Under the pieces are notes generated by a model that saw only the letters and a program-made list of their open reading frames with translations, was not told the DNA's origin and made no database searches. 45,298 bases of DNA. Source: an uncultured Pelagibacteraceae bacterium. Lineage in GTDB: Bacteria; Pseudomonadota; Alphaproteobacteria; Pelagibacterales; Pelagibacteraceae. Numbering within the stretch: the first letter of the stretch is position 1; the number at the start of each line of letters is the position of its first letter. Of this stretch, positions 37,687 to 45,298 are shown in pieces. The DNA lies in NCBI GenBank assembly GCA_902563435.1, contig CACEXE010000010.1:1-45298 (forward strand), read 5' to 3'. The translations under genes and the position numbers were made by a program.

Positions 37687-38858
37687 CTATCAACCTCTCC
37701 AAAAACAATATCCATTGAACCCAATACAGCAGGTACATCGGCAAGCATATGTCCTTTTATTAAATAATCCATAGCTTGAAGATGGGTAAATCCAGGAGCT
37801 CTGATTTTGCATTTGTATGGTTTGCTTGAGCCATCTGAAATTAGATAGACACCAAATTCTCCTTTAGGTGCCTCAACTGCTGTATATATCTCATCTTTTT
37901 CAACCCTATATCCCTCAGTAAATAACTTAAAATGATGGATTAAAGCCTCCATAGACTGTTTAAGTTCCTTCTTTGGTGGAGGAGAAATCTTTCCATCCTC
38001 TGTTTTAATTGGTCCTTTTGGAATATTTTTTAAACACTGTTTAATAATTTTTACACTTTCTCTCATTTCTTCTATTCTGCAAAGGTATCTGTCATAACAA
38101 TCTCCGTTTTTTCCAACAGGAATTTTAAATTCTAAGTCGTCATAGCAATCATAAGGTTGACTTCTTCTTAAATCCCAAGCTACACCAGAACCTCTTAACA
38201 TTACTCCTGAAAAAGAATAATCTAGTGCATCTTGTTTGGATACAATTCCTATATCTACATTTCTCTGTTTAAATATTCTGTTATCGGTAAGTAAAGTTTC
38301 TAAATCATTAATAATTTTTGGGAATTTTTCGCAAAATTCACTGATATCACTATCCAGTCCACTAGGAAGATCTTTATGTACTCCACCAGCTCTAAAATAA
38401 TTAGCGTGCAATCTAGATCCGGACACCCTCTCATAAAATCCCATTAATTTTTCTCGTTCCTCAAATCCCCATAAAGTTGGTGTTAACGCCCCAACATCCA
38501 TTGCTTGAGTAGTCACATTTAATATGTGACTTAATATTCGTCCTATTTCACAGAAAATTACTCTTATGTATTTTGCTCTGGAAGGAACTTCGATTTTAAG
38601 AATTTTTTCTATAGCTAAAGCAAATGCATGTTCTTGATTCATTGGTGCTACATAATCAAGACGATCAAAATAAGGAACTGCTTGGATATAAGTTTTATTT
38701 TCTATTAACTTCTCAGTACCTCGGTGCAATAATCCTATATGAGGATCGGCTTTTTCAACAACTTCTCCATCTAATTGAAGTATTAATCTTAAAACTCCAT
38801 GTGCTGCAGGATGTTGTGGTCCAAAATTTAAATTTAATGTTTTTTTTTCTTTTGCCAT
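37683..38858 (-). CDS. nuoD: NADH-quinone oxidoreductase subunit D (49-kDa type)
   Basis: Subunit lining the quinone site in the peripheral arm, related to the large subunit of NiFe hydrogenases but without the metal cysteines. It has 391 residues and is not fused with NuoC, unlike in E. coli. [18 protein letters not shown] at the N-terminus contains the quinone-site His. [23 protein letters not shown], and the C-terminal DIVFGEVDR are all as expected. Start shares one base with the nuoC stop. Confidence 0.98.
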   Translation of the reverse strand: MAKEKKTLNLNFGPQHPAAHGVLRLILQLDGEVVEKADPHIGLLHRGTEKLIENKTYIQAVPYFDRLDYVAPMNQEHAFALAIEKILKIEVPSRAKYIRVIFCEIGRILSHILNVTTQAMDVGALTPTLWGFEEREKLMGFYERVSGSRLHANYFRAGGVHKDLPSGLDSDISEFCEKFPKIINDLETLLTDNRIFKQRNVDIGIVSKQDALDYSFSGVMLRGSGVAWDLRRSQPYDCYDDLEFKIPVGKNGDCYDRYLCRIEEMRESVKIIKQCLKNIPKGPIKTEDGKISPPPKKELKQSMEALIHHFKLFTEGYRVEKDEIYTAVEAPKGEFGVYLISDGSSKPYKCKIRAPGFTHLQAMDYLIKGHMLADVPAVLGSMDIVFGEVDR

Positions 38859-39448
38859 CAGCTCTTTTTAATTTCCTTAATGTATTTTGTTCCTTCCCAA
38901 GGGCTCTCATAATCAAATTTTCTGTAATTTTGCTCTAATTTTACAGGTTCATAGACCACTTTTTTTTGCTCTTCGCTATAACGAACCTCATTATGTCCAG
39001 TAAGAGGAAAATCTTTTCTTAAAGGATGCCCCTCAAAACCATAATCGGTTAAAATTCTTCTTAAATCAGGATGATTTTTAAAGTTTAACCCATACATATC
39101 AAACACTTCTCTTTCCATCCAATTCGCACTAGGAAATATAGAAGTTAATGAAGAAATTACTTCATTTTCTTTTATTGAATAGTCAATAATAATTCTTTGA
39201 TTATATTCATGACTTAATAGTAAATAAACCATCTTAAATCTATTTTCATTTTCAGGGTAATCTACAGCTGTAATTTCTATTAATTGCCTAAATTTAGTTT
39301 CTTTATTGGTCTTCAAAAAAGAAATAACATCGACCAATTCATCATGATCTATGTTTATATAAATGTTATTATGTTTTATAAATGAATTATTTATTTTAGA
39401 TGTTAATTCAGAGTTTATAAACTTTTCCAAGTCCTCAAGATTTTTCAT
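38858..39448 (-). CDS. nuoC: NADH-quinone oxidoreductase subunit C (30-kDa type)
   Basis: Peripheral-arm structural subunit that holds NuoD and NuoB. It has 196 residues. The family signature is near 120-150: [20 protein letters not shown], followed by [24 protein letters not shown]-terminal ~80 residues are more variable and Asn/Lys-rich, as often in this subunit. Located 2 bases after the nuoB stop and sharing one base with nuoD. Confidence 0.97.
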   Translation of the reverse strand: MKNLEDLEKFINSELTSKINNSFIKHNNIYINIDHDELVDVISFLKTNKETKFRQLIEITAVDYPENENRFKMVYLLLSHEYNQRIIIDYSIKENEVISSLTSIFPSANWMEREVFDMYGLNFKNHPDLRRILTDYGFEGHPLRKDFPLTGHNEVRYSEEQKKVVYEPVKLEQNYRKFDYESPWEGTKYIKEIKKS

Positions 39449-39450
39449 TA

Positions 39451-39972
39451 TTATCTTTCTAAAGAACCTTTATTTCTAATTTTTTTCTGTAATTGTAAAA
39501 TCCCATAAAGTAATGCTTCAGCTGAAGGAGGGCATCCAGGAACATATACATCAACAGGTACCACTCGATCACATCCTCTAACTACGGAATAAGAATAATG
39601 ATAATATCCTCCACCATTTGCACAACTTCCCATTGATATTACATATCTAGGTTCTGGCATCTGGTCGTAAACTTTTCTTAATGCGGGAGCCATTTTATTT
39701 GTTAGCGTACCTGCTACTATCATCACATCTGATTGTCTAGGTGATGCTCTTGGTGCTGCACCAAATCTTTCAAGATCATATCTTGGCATAGATGTTTGCA
39801 TCATTTCTACAGCACAACATGCTAACCCAAATGTCATCCAATGCAATGAACCAGTTCTTGCCCAATTAACAAGATTGTCTAGTGATGTTGTTATGAAACC
39901 ATTATCACTAAAGTCTTGAGCTAACTGTTTAAACTCTTCGGGAATATCTTTTTTTCTATCTTGTAAATTCAT
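39451..39972 (-). CDS. nuoB: NADH-quinone oxidoreductase subunit B (cluster N2)
   Basis: Carries cluster N2, the last iron-sulfur centre before quinone. It has 173 residues. The ligands are the adjacent Cys52 and Cys53 (LACCAVEMM), Cys117 ([12 protein letters not shown]) and Cys147 ([10 protein letters not shown]). The [19 protein letters not shown] segment is nearly invariant in the family. The ATG is one base from the nuoA stop. Confidence 0.98.
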   Translation of the reverse strand: MNLQDRKKDIPEEFKQLAQDFSDNGFITTSLDNLVNWARTGSLHWMTFGLACCAVEMMQTSMPRYDLERFGAAPRASPRQSDVMIVAGTLTNKMAPALRKVYDQMPEPRYVISMGSCANGGGYYHYSYSVVRGCDRVVPVDVYVPGCPPSAEALLYGILQLQKKIRNKGSLER

Positions 39973-39973
39973 T

Positions 39974-40342
39974 TTACTCCCAGTCTAAAGCTCCTTTTTT
40001 CCACTCGTAAATAAATCCAACAGTTAAAATAAATAAAAATAACATCATTGAACAGAAACCATATAAACCAATTTCACCGAGTGAAATCGCCCACGGGAAT
40101 AAAAATGCAATTTCTAAGTCAAAAATTATAAATAATATTGCAACTAAATAGAACCTGACATCAAATTCCATTCTAGAGTCATTAAAAGGTTCAAACCCAC
40201 ATTCATAAGCAGAAAGTTTCTCAGGATCAGGTCTACTTGGAGCAGCAATATAATTAATCGCTACAAAAGCAAGACTCAAGCCTAAAGCTATAATCAAGAA
40301 TAATATTATCGGCAAATAATCTTTTAAAAATTCCGCAAGCAT
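39974..40342 (-). CDS. nuoA: NADH-quinone oxidoreductase subunit A
   Basis: First gene of the nuo operon: a small membrane subunit of complex I with three helices. The ATG at 40342 (122 residues, [15 protein letters not shown]) is chosen because AGGA lies 5 bases upstream of it. An ATG at 40360 would add six residues and lies at or before the predicted transcription start. The conserved loop [22 protein letters not shown] is complete, and the helix-2 Asp/Glu pair is in [15 protein letters not shown] promoter candidate lies just ahead. Confidence 0.96.
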   Translation of the reverse strand: MLAEFLKDYLPIILFLIIALGLSLAFVAINYIAAPSRPDPEKLSAYECGFEPFNDSRMEFDVRFYLVAILFIIFDLEIAFLFPWAISLGEIGLYGFCSMMLFLFILTVGFIYEWKKGALDWE

Positions 40343-40362
40343 TTGATTCCTATGTAACAACT

Positions 40363-40393
40363 ATTATATCAACTAAAAGTGAAGATATGTCAC
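40363..40393 (-). promoter_or_regulatory. Candidate promoter of the nuo operon
   Basis: On the minus strand a perfect -10 hexamer TATAAT (40368-40363) follows a -35-like GTGACA (40393-40388). The spacer is 19 bases, longer than ideal. Transcription would start near 40356, giving a leader of about 14 bases before the ATG at 40342 with AGGA in between. It lies between tRNA-Asp and nuoA, where a promoter for the long nuo-to-dnaE run would be expected. Confidence 0.42.
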
Positions 40394-40421
40394 ATTTTTA
40401 TGCTTAGTTTTACTCAAATAA

Positions 40422-40498
40422 TGGCGGGAGTGAAGGGACTCGAACCCTCGGCCCCCTGCGTGACAGGCAGGTGCTCTAACCAACTGAGCTACACCCCC
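40422..40498 (-). tRNA. tRNA-Asp (anticodon GTC)
   Basis: The 77-base reverse-complement sequence folds as a cloverleaf. The acceptor GGGGGTG pairs with CACTCCC (one G-U). The D-arm is AGCTC...GAGC; the anticodon stem CCTGC/GCAGG encloses loop CTGTCAC with anticodon GTC; the T-arm contains GGTTCGAGTCC. Discriminator G and an encoded CCA are present. It is 11 bases downstream of tRNA-Val, and both probably come from one transcript. Confidence 0.96.
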
Positions 40499-40509
40499 AC
40501 AGGTGTAAA

Positions 40510-40585
40510 TGGTGGGTAGTAAAGGACTCGAACCTTTGACCCCCTCGGTGTAAACGAGATGCTCTACCAACTGAGCTAACCACCC
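40510..40585 (-). tRNA. tRNA-Val (anticodon TAC)
   Basis: The 76-base cloverleaf has acceptor GGGTGGT pairing with ACTACCC, and D-arm AGCTC...GAGC. The anticodon stem TCTCG/CGAGG encloses loop TTTACAC, giving anticodon TAC (valine GUN codons). The T-arm is GGTTCGAGTCC-like, and A plus an encoded CCA ends it. A modest promoter-like element precedes it (40600-40605). Confidence 0.96.
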
Positions 40586-40599
40586 GAAATCTTGGTACT

Positions 40600-40605
40600 A
40601 TTACA
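40600..40605 (-). promoter_or_regulatory. Candidate extended -10 element for the tRNA pair
   Basis: TGTAAT on the minus strand (5 of 6 to TATAAT), preceded by TGA to give an extended -10 TGn element. A start near 40593 would lie about 8 bases before the mature tRNA-Val 5' end. A weak TTTACT (40626-40621) is only 15 bases upstream. Readthrough from lon, whose stop is 28 bases upstream at 40634, is an alternative. Confidence 0.3.
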
Positions 40606-40633
40606 TCAACGGATTAATAAAGTAAATTGTTTA

Positions 40634-43027
40634 TTACTGAATACTAGCTTGAGATTTATCGTCCTTTTTGCCTTCAGATATTTTGTCAACTTCAGTCCAT
40701 TCAATAGGTTTTAGTTCTTTTATAAGGGCGATTTTAAGCACTTCATCTGCTGTTTCTACTGGAATAATTTTAATGTCCTCTCTTACCTTTTTTGGAATAT
40801 CTGCTAAGTCTTTTTCGTTTTCTTTGGGTATCAATACTTTTTTAACCCCTGCTCTGTGAGCTGCTAATAATTTTTCCTTTAAGCCTCCAATTTGTAAAAC
40901 TTGTCCTGTAATTGTTACCTCACCCGTCATAGCAATCTCTCTATTAACAGGAATGTTTGTGATTGAAGATACTATTGATGTTACCATTGCTATACCAGCA
41001 GATGGTCCATCTTTAGGTGTGGCACCTTCAGGAACATGGATATGAAAATCTTTTTTTTCAAAAAAAGGTGGAATTATTCCATATTCTAAACTTTTAGATC
41101 TGACATATGATTTTGCAGCTTTAACAGACTCTTGCATAACATCGCCAAGCTTTCCTGTGATTTGCATTCTACCTTTGCCCGGCATATTTACAGTCTCGAT
41201 TTTGAGAATTTCTCCACCTACTTCAGTCCACGCTAGACCGATTACTATTCCAGTTTTATCTTTGTCCTCTACTTCACCATATTTAAATTTTTTAATTCCT
41301 AAAAAGTCTGGAATATTTTTGTCGTTTACCTGAACCTTTTCAACTTCACCACTTACTACTTTCTTAACAACTTTTCTTGTTACTTTAGAGATTTCTCTTT
41401 CTAAATTTCTTACACCAGACTCCCTTGTATAACTTCTAATTATCTCTTTTATTGTTCCATCCTCTAAATTTAGTTCACCTTCTTTGACACCATTTTCTTT
41501 AACTTGTTTAGGTAACAAATACTTGTTTGCAATATTTATCTTTTCATCTTCTGTATATCCGGGTATTCTTATAACTTCCATTCTATCAAGAAGTGGTGGT
41601 AAAATATTTAAAGTATTTGCTGTTGTAACAAACATTACATCAGATAAATCATAATCAACTTCTAAATAGTGATCATTAAAAGCTGTATTTTGCTCAGGGT
41701 CTAATGCTTCTAGTAAAGCTGATGATGGGTCTCCTCTATAATCGTTTCCAATTTTATCTACTTCATCTAATAAAAATAAAGGATTTTTTGTACCAGCTTT
41801 CTTCATCATTTGAATTATTTTTCCCGGTAAAGATCCAATGTATGTTCTTCTATGACCTCTTATTTCAGCCTCGTCTCTAACACCTCCTAATGACATTCTA
41901 ATAAACTGTCTATTAGTAGCTTTAGCTATAGATTTTCCAAGCGATGTTTTTCCAACTCCTGGGGGTCCAACTAAACATAAGATTGGTCCTTTAATTTTTT
42001 CCATCCTTTTTTGGACAGCTAGAAACTCAATAATTCTCTCTTTAACTTTTTCTAAACCAAAATGATCTTCATCTAAAATTTTAAGACCTTTATTTAAATC
42101 AATATCCACATCATCTTTTTTAAACCACGGAAGATCAATCATCCAATCTAAATAATTTCTAACAACTGTTGCTTCTGCAGACATAGGACTCATATTTTTT
42201 AATTTTTTAAGCTCTGACATGCACTTCTTCTCTACTTCTTTTGGCATTTTAGCTTTTTGAATTGATTTTTTTAAGTTAGTAGTTTCATCTTTTCCGTCTT
42301 CAATTTCGCCCAATTCTTTTTGAATTGCTTTTAGTTGTTCGTTTAAATAATACTCTCTTTGAGTTTTTTCCATTTGAGTTTTAACTCTACCTCTAATTCT
42401 TTTTTCTACTCCAATGATACTTGTTTCACTTTCCATCATTTTAATAGCAGCATTTAATCTTTTCTTAACGTCCAATGTTTCAAAAATTTGTTGTTTTTCA
42501 GATATCGATGCATTGAGATTTGAAACAATATTGTCTACAATTTTAGACGGATCTTTTAATTGTTTGATATTGCTAATAGTTTCTGATGAAATTTTTTTAT
42601 TTACAGATGTTAATTTTTCCAATCTTTTTACAGCTGTAATAGCTAGAGGTAATAGATCTTCATCTTTGTTTAGAACATCTTTTTGATGTTCATATGTACA
42701 AGTAATAAATTTTTCATCATCCTTAAAATCAATGATTTTTACTCTTCTTATTCCTTCAACCAAAACCTTAACTGTGCCGTCTGGAAGTTTTAAAAGTTGT
42801 AATATATTACTTTCACATCCATAAGAAAAAACATCATTTTTTTTTGGATCATCAACTTCAGAATTTTTTTGGGTGACTAAAATTATTTTTTTATCACTTT
42901 TCATAACCTCATTTAAGGCGGTAATAGATTTATCTCTTCCAACAAATAGTGGAATTACCATGCTTGGGAACACTACTATGTCTCTTAACGGCAATAAGGG
43001 CTGAGTTAATTTAACTTCCATAATCAT
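40634..43027 (-). CDS. lon: ATP-dependent protease Lon
   Basis: Soluble AAA+ serine protease that degrades damaged and selected regulatory proteins. It has 797 residues (an ATG two codons later is equally possible). The N-terminal substrate-binding domain starts with LPLRDIVVFPSMVIPLFVGR. The AAA+ module has Walker A GPPGVGKTS (354-362) and the LLDEVDKIG Walker B. The protease dyad is Ser676 (PKDGPSAG) and Lys719 (LKEKLLAAHR). The tail is short and charged. It is downstream of clpX in the same direction after a 56-base AT-rich gap, completing the tig-clpP-clpX-lon cluster. Confidence 0.97.
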   Translation of the reverse strand: MIMEVKLTQPLLPLRDIVVFPSMVIPLFVGRDKSITALNEVMKSDKKIILVTQKNSEVDDPKKNDVFSYGCESNILQLLKLPDGTVKVLVEGIRRVKIIDFKDDEKFITCTYEHQKDVLNKDEDLLPLAITAVKRLEKLTSVNKKISSETISNIKQLKDPSKIVDNIVSNLNASISEKQQIFETLDVKKRLNAAIKMMESETSIIGVEKRIRGRVKTQMEKTQREYYLNEQLKAIQKELGEIEDGKDETTNLKKSIQKAKMPKEVEKKCMSELKKLKNMSPMSAEATVVRNYLDWMIDLPWFKKDDVDIDLNKGLKILDEDHFGLEKVKERIIEFLAVQKRMEKIKGPILCLVGPPGVGKTSLGKSIAKATNRQFIRMSLGGVRDEAEIRGHRRTYIGSLPGKIIQMMKKAGTKNPLFLLDEVDKIGNDYRGDPSSALLEALDPEQNTAFNDHYLEVDYDLSDVMFVTTANTLNILPPLLDRMEVIRIPGYTEDEKINIANKYLLPKQVKENGVKEGELNLEDGTIKEIIRSYTRESGVRNLEREISKVTRKVVKKVVSGEVEKVQVNDKNIPDFLGIKKFKYGEVEDKDKTGIVIGLAWTEVGGEILKIETVNMPGKGRMQITGKLGDVMQESVKAAKSYVRSKSLEYGIIPPFFEKKDFHIHVPEGATPKDGPSAGIAMVTSIVSSITNIPVNREIAMTGEVTITGQVLQIGGLKEKLLAAHRAGVKKVLIPKENEKDLADIPKKVREDIKIIPVETADEVLKIALIKELKPIEWTEVDKISEGKKDDKSQASIQ

Positions 43028-43083
43028 AAATATGGATATTATATTTTATAATGCAATAGGAAACTTTTATTTATTAACTTTTA

Positions 43084-44343
43084 TTAAGCCGCAGAGGTCT
43101 TTTCTGTTTTTGATTTGTTCTTAGTATGAACAATAATTGGCTGAGAGGTGCCCTTTGTTGCTCCACCATCAATAATAACTTCTTCTATGTCATCTTGACC
43201 AGGAAGGTCAAACATAGTTTTAAGTAATAAATTTTCTAAAATTGATCTCAATCCTCTCGCCCCAGTTTTCTTACTTATTGCTTTGTTAGCTATATCTTTA
43301 ACCGCCTGATCTTTAAATGTTAATTTTACACCTTCTAATCTAAATAATTCTTGGTACTGTTTAATTAAAGAATTTTTTGGCTCTTGTAAAATTTTTACTA
43401 AAGATTTTTCATCCAAGTCTTCAAGTGTTGCTGTAATTGGCAACCTACCAATAAATTCTGGGATTAGACCATATCTCAATAAATCTTCTGGCTCTAAATT
43501 TTTCATCCATTCACCAGTTTTTTTATCCTCTAAAGTCTTTACTTCCGCTCCAAATCCAATAGAAGATCCTTTGTCTCTTTGGGATATTATTTTATCAAGA
43601 CCAGCAAAAGCTCCTCCACAAATAAATAAAATGTTAGTAGTGTCAACTTGTAAAAATTCTTGTTGAGGATGTTTTCTTCCTCCCTGAGGTGGAACGCTTG
43701 CCACTGTTCCCTCCATGATTTTTAATAATGCTTGTTGAACTCCTTCTCCAGACACATCCCTTGTGATCGATGGGTTTTCAGACTTTCTACTAATCTTGTC
43801 CACCTCATCTATATATACAATACCTCTTTGAGCTTTTTCAACATTATAATCTGCTGCTTGTAATAATTTTAAAATTATGTTCTCTACATCTTCACCTACA
43901 TAGCCTGCTTCAGTCAAAGTGGTAGCATCAGCCATAGTAAAAGGTACATCAAGTATTCTTGCAAGTGTTTGAGCTAATAAAGTTTTTCCACATCCTGTTG
44001 GTCCCACCAGCATAATATTCGATTTTGACAGCTCAACCGTCTTGCTTGTTTTATTTTCGTAGTTTAATCTTTTGTAATGATTATGGACTGCAACTGATAA
44101 AACTTTTTTTGCATGAGATTGTCCAATCACATAGTCATCAAGAACTTTACATATCTCTTTTGGTAAAGGTAATCCATCCTGATGCTTTACAAAATTATCT
44201 TTGCTTTCTTCTTTAATTATGTCCATACAAAGTTCTACGCATTCATCACAAATGAATACAGTTGGACCTGCAATTAATTTTCTAACTTCGTGTTGGCTCT
44301 TGCCACAGAAAGAACAGTAAAGAATGTTTTTATTGTTACTCAT
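43084..44343 (-). CDS. clpX: ATP-dependent Clp protease ATP-binding subunit ClpX
   Basis: AAA+ unfoldase that feeds substrates to ClpP. It has 419 residues. The zinc-binding domain uses Cys10, 13, 32 and 35 ([12 protein letters not shown]). Walker A GPTGCGKT is at 114-121, Walker [11 protein letters not shown] follows, and the ClpP-docking loop contains the IGF motif in SSIGFGAEV. The [13 protein letters not shown] sensor region and [13 protein letters not shown] are standard. The 88-base gap to clpP holds TTGATT...TATTAA-like promoter elements with poor spacing; cotranscription with clpP and separate initiation are both possible. Confidence 0.97.
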   Translation of the reverse strand: MSNNKNILYCSFCGKSQHEVRKLIAGPTVFICDECVELCMDIIKEESKDNFVKHQDGLPLPKEICKVLDDYVIGQSHAKKVLSVAVHNHYKRLNYENKTSKTVELSKSNIMLVGPTGCGKTLLAQTLARILDVPFTMADATTLTEAGYVGEDVENIILKLLQAADYNVEKAQRGIVYIDEVDKISRKSENPSITRDVSGEGVQQALLKIMEGTVASVPPQGGRKHPQQEFLQVDTTNILFICGGAFAGLDKIISQRDKGSSIGFGAEVKTLEDKKTGEWMKNLEPEDLLRYGLIPEFIGRLPITATLEDLDEKSLVKILQEPKNSLIKQYQELFRLEGVKLTFKDQAVKDIANKAISKKTGARGLRSILENLLLKTMFDLPGQDDIEEVIIDGGATKGTSQPIIVHTKNKSKTEKTSAA

Positions 44344-44431
44344 AATTTTTAATTCGAATCAATTTTAATACTTTAATACATATGTTGCAAAGTAATCAAG
44401 TGGAGGTTGTGAACAAACTATATATTGTGAC

Positions 44432-45043
44432 CTATTCTCTCTTTTCTACTACTTTATCAATCAAACCAAAACTTTTTGCATTGTCAGGAGTCATAAAATT
44501 ATCTCTCTCTAATGCTGATTTAATTTCGTCAACTGATTTTCCAGTATGTTTTGAGTAGATTTCATTTAATCTTTTCTTTAAAGACAAAACTTCATTAGCG
44601 TGAATTTCAATATCTGTCGCTTGTCCTTGAAAACCTGCAGAGGGTTGATGAACCATAATTCTAGAATTTGGTAATGAAAATCTTTTTCCTTTAGCGCCAG
44701 CTGCAAGTAAAAATGAACCCATGCTTGCTGCTTGACCTATGCATAAAGTACTTATCTCTGGTTTGATGTATTGCATTGTATCATAAATACCAAGTCCAGC
44801 TGTTACAAGTCCACCAGGACTATTTATATATAAAGAAATTTCTTTCTTAGGATCTTCAGACTCTAAAAATAATAATTGAGCAGTAACTAATGATGCAACT
44901 GCGTCATTTATAGGACCAACTACAAATACAATTCTCTCTTTAAGCAGTCTTGAATAAATGTCATATGCTCTTTCTCCTCTACTAGATTGTTCGACAACCA
45001 TAGGGATAAGGGTGTTTAGTTGTTCTGGAATTTTAATAGACAT
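44432..45043 (-). CDS. clpP: ATP-dependent Clp protease proteolytic subunit ClpP
   Basis: Serine peptidase forming the double-heptamer chamber with ClpX as regulator. It has 203 residues. The catalytic triad is Ser107 ([11 protein letters not shown]), His132 (IMVHQPSAG) and Asp181 (LERDNFM), at the family spacings. The start [20 protein letters not shown] is typical of ClpP1. It lies 32 bases after tig and 88 bases before clpX. All three genes cooperate in folding and turnover. Confidence 0.98.
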   Translation of the reverse strand: MSIKIPEQLNTLIPMVVEQSSRGERAYDIYSRLLKERIVFVVGPINDAVASLVTAQLLFLESEDPKKEISLYINSPGGLVTAGLGIYDTMQYIKPEISTLCIGQAASMGSFLLAAGAKGKRFSLPNSRIMVHQPSAGFQGQATDIEIHANEVLSLKKRLNEIYSKHTGKSVDEIKSALERDNFMTPDNAKSFGLIDKVVEKRE

Positions 45044-45075
45044 AATCGATTCGATTATTCTTATACAACTTGTGA

Positions 45076-45298
45076 TTACTTTTTGCTAACCTTTTTTGCT
45101 TTTTTAGGTTTTGATGCAGGAGTTTTAGTTTTTTTAGTTTCTTTCGATTTTACTTTTACCTCTTTTTTTTTAGGATCTATTTTTTTCTTATTTTTTTCAT
45201 CTCCATCTTTTTTTGCAAGTTTCGCTTGCTCTTTAATGTTGTTTTCATTTTCTTGTTTGAGAATTTTCTCAGCTTCTTCTTTGGTAATTTCTTTTTTT
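45076..45298 (-). CDS. tig: Trigger factor (partial, C-terminal tail)
   Basis: Only the last 73 codons are in the window, in a minus-strand frame open to the edge with a TAA stop at 45078-45076. The start of the fragment, [12 protein letters not shown], resembles the end of the trigger factor chaperone domain. The rest is a tail made mostly of Lys, with Glu, Thr and Ala-Ser-Pro (ending [11 protein letters not shown]). Location directly before clpP is the normal position of tig, the ribosome-bound folding chaperone and peptidyl-prolyl isomerase. The assignment depends largely on this context because the diagnostic domains lie outside. Confidence 0.72.
   Translation of the reverse strand, partial: KKEITKEEAEKILKQENENNIKEQAKLAKKDGDEKNKKKIDPKKKEVKVKSKETKKTKTPASKPKKAKKVSKK

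Noticed and set aside
40373..40570. Open frame of 65 codons on the minus strand before nuoA
   Set aside because: It runs through both tRNA genes and its residues are translated tRNA sequence; it is not a protein gene.
44404..44434. AGGT...ACCT inverted repeat in the clpP-clpX gap as a terminator or operator
   Set aside because: Only four outer pairs match, the inner part pairs poorly and no U-tract follows in the transcript direction.
45044..45062. AATCGA/TCGATT near-palindrome before clpP as a regulator site
   Set aside because: Short, AT-rich, and matches no known operator that I can name; chance occurrence is likely in this base composition.
1..45298. CRISPR array, insertion sequence, prophage, toxin-antitoxin or other defence cassette
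   Set aside because: No spaced direct repeats, transposase, integrase or unfamiliar gene cluster was seen; the coding strand is filled by recognised core genes.

Overview
The window is a gene-dense, AT-rich (roughly 30 % GC by eye) piece of an alphaproteobacterial chromosome. It most likely comes from the SAR11 / Candidatus Pelagibacter lineage. That placement rests on very low GC, strong Lys/Asn/Ile bias, one-base or overlapping gene junctions, almost no intergenic DNA, and gene order that matches the alphaproteobacterial core with several usual members missing. It is an inference; no rRNA gene is present to confirm it.

Region 1 (1-5164, + strand): the end of trpE, then trpG, trpD and trpC (tryptophan synthesis); lexA, preceded by an alphaproteobacterial-type LexA box; and gltX. 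Region 2 (5147-16806, - strand): read in transcription order, rpsB-tsf-frr-uppS-cdsA-dxr-bamA-skp-lpxD-fabZ-lpxA-lpxI-lpxB. It combines translation factors, isoprenoid and phospholipid precursors, outer-membrane protein assembly and lipid A synthesis. It is convergent with gltX and overlaps it by 18 bases. The usual pyrH and rseP are not in their customary places. Region 3 (16931-40342, - strand): a run of about 23 kb of closely packed genes, nuoA-N (complete respiratory complex I), then birA, coaX, rnj, proS, lolC/E, lolD and dnaE. It ends at a candidate AU-type terminator before the rpsB leader. Region 4 (40422-45298, - strand): tig (3' end only), clpP, clpX and lon (protein folding and quality control), then tRNA-Val and tRNA-Asp just upstream of the nuo promoter region.

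The genes serve core functions: energy conservation through complex I, envelope building (lipid A, BAM, Lol), replication, translation and proteolysis. I see no mobile element, prophage, CRISPR array, toxin-antitoxin pair or unfamiliar gene cassette, and every sizeable open frame on the coding strand is assigned. The points worth a second look are regulatory or architectural: the lexA operator, a possible S2-controlled leader with a sequestered ribosome binding site, missing pyrH and rseP, a catalytic-core-only BirA, and a 13-base homopolymer inside dxr. No convincing undescribed system was found.
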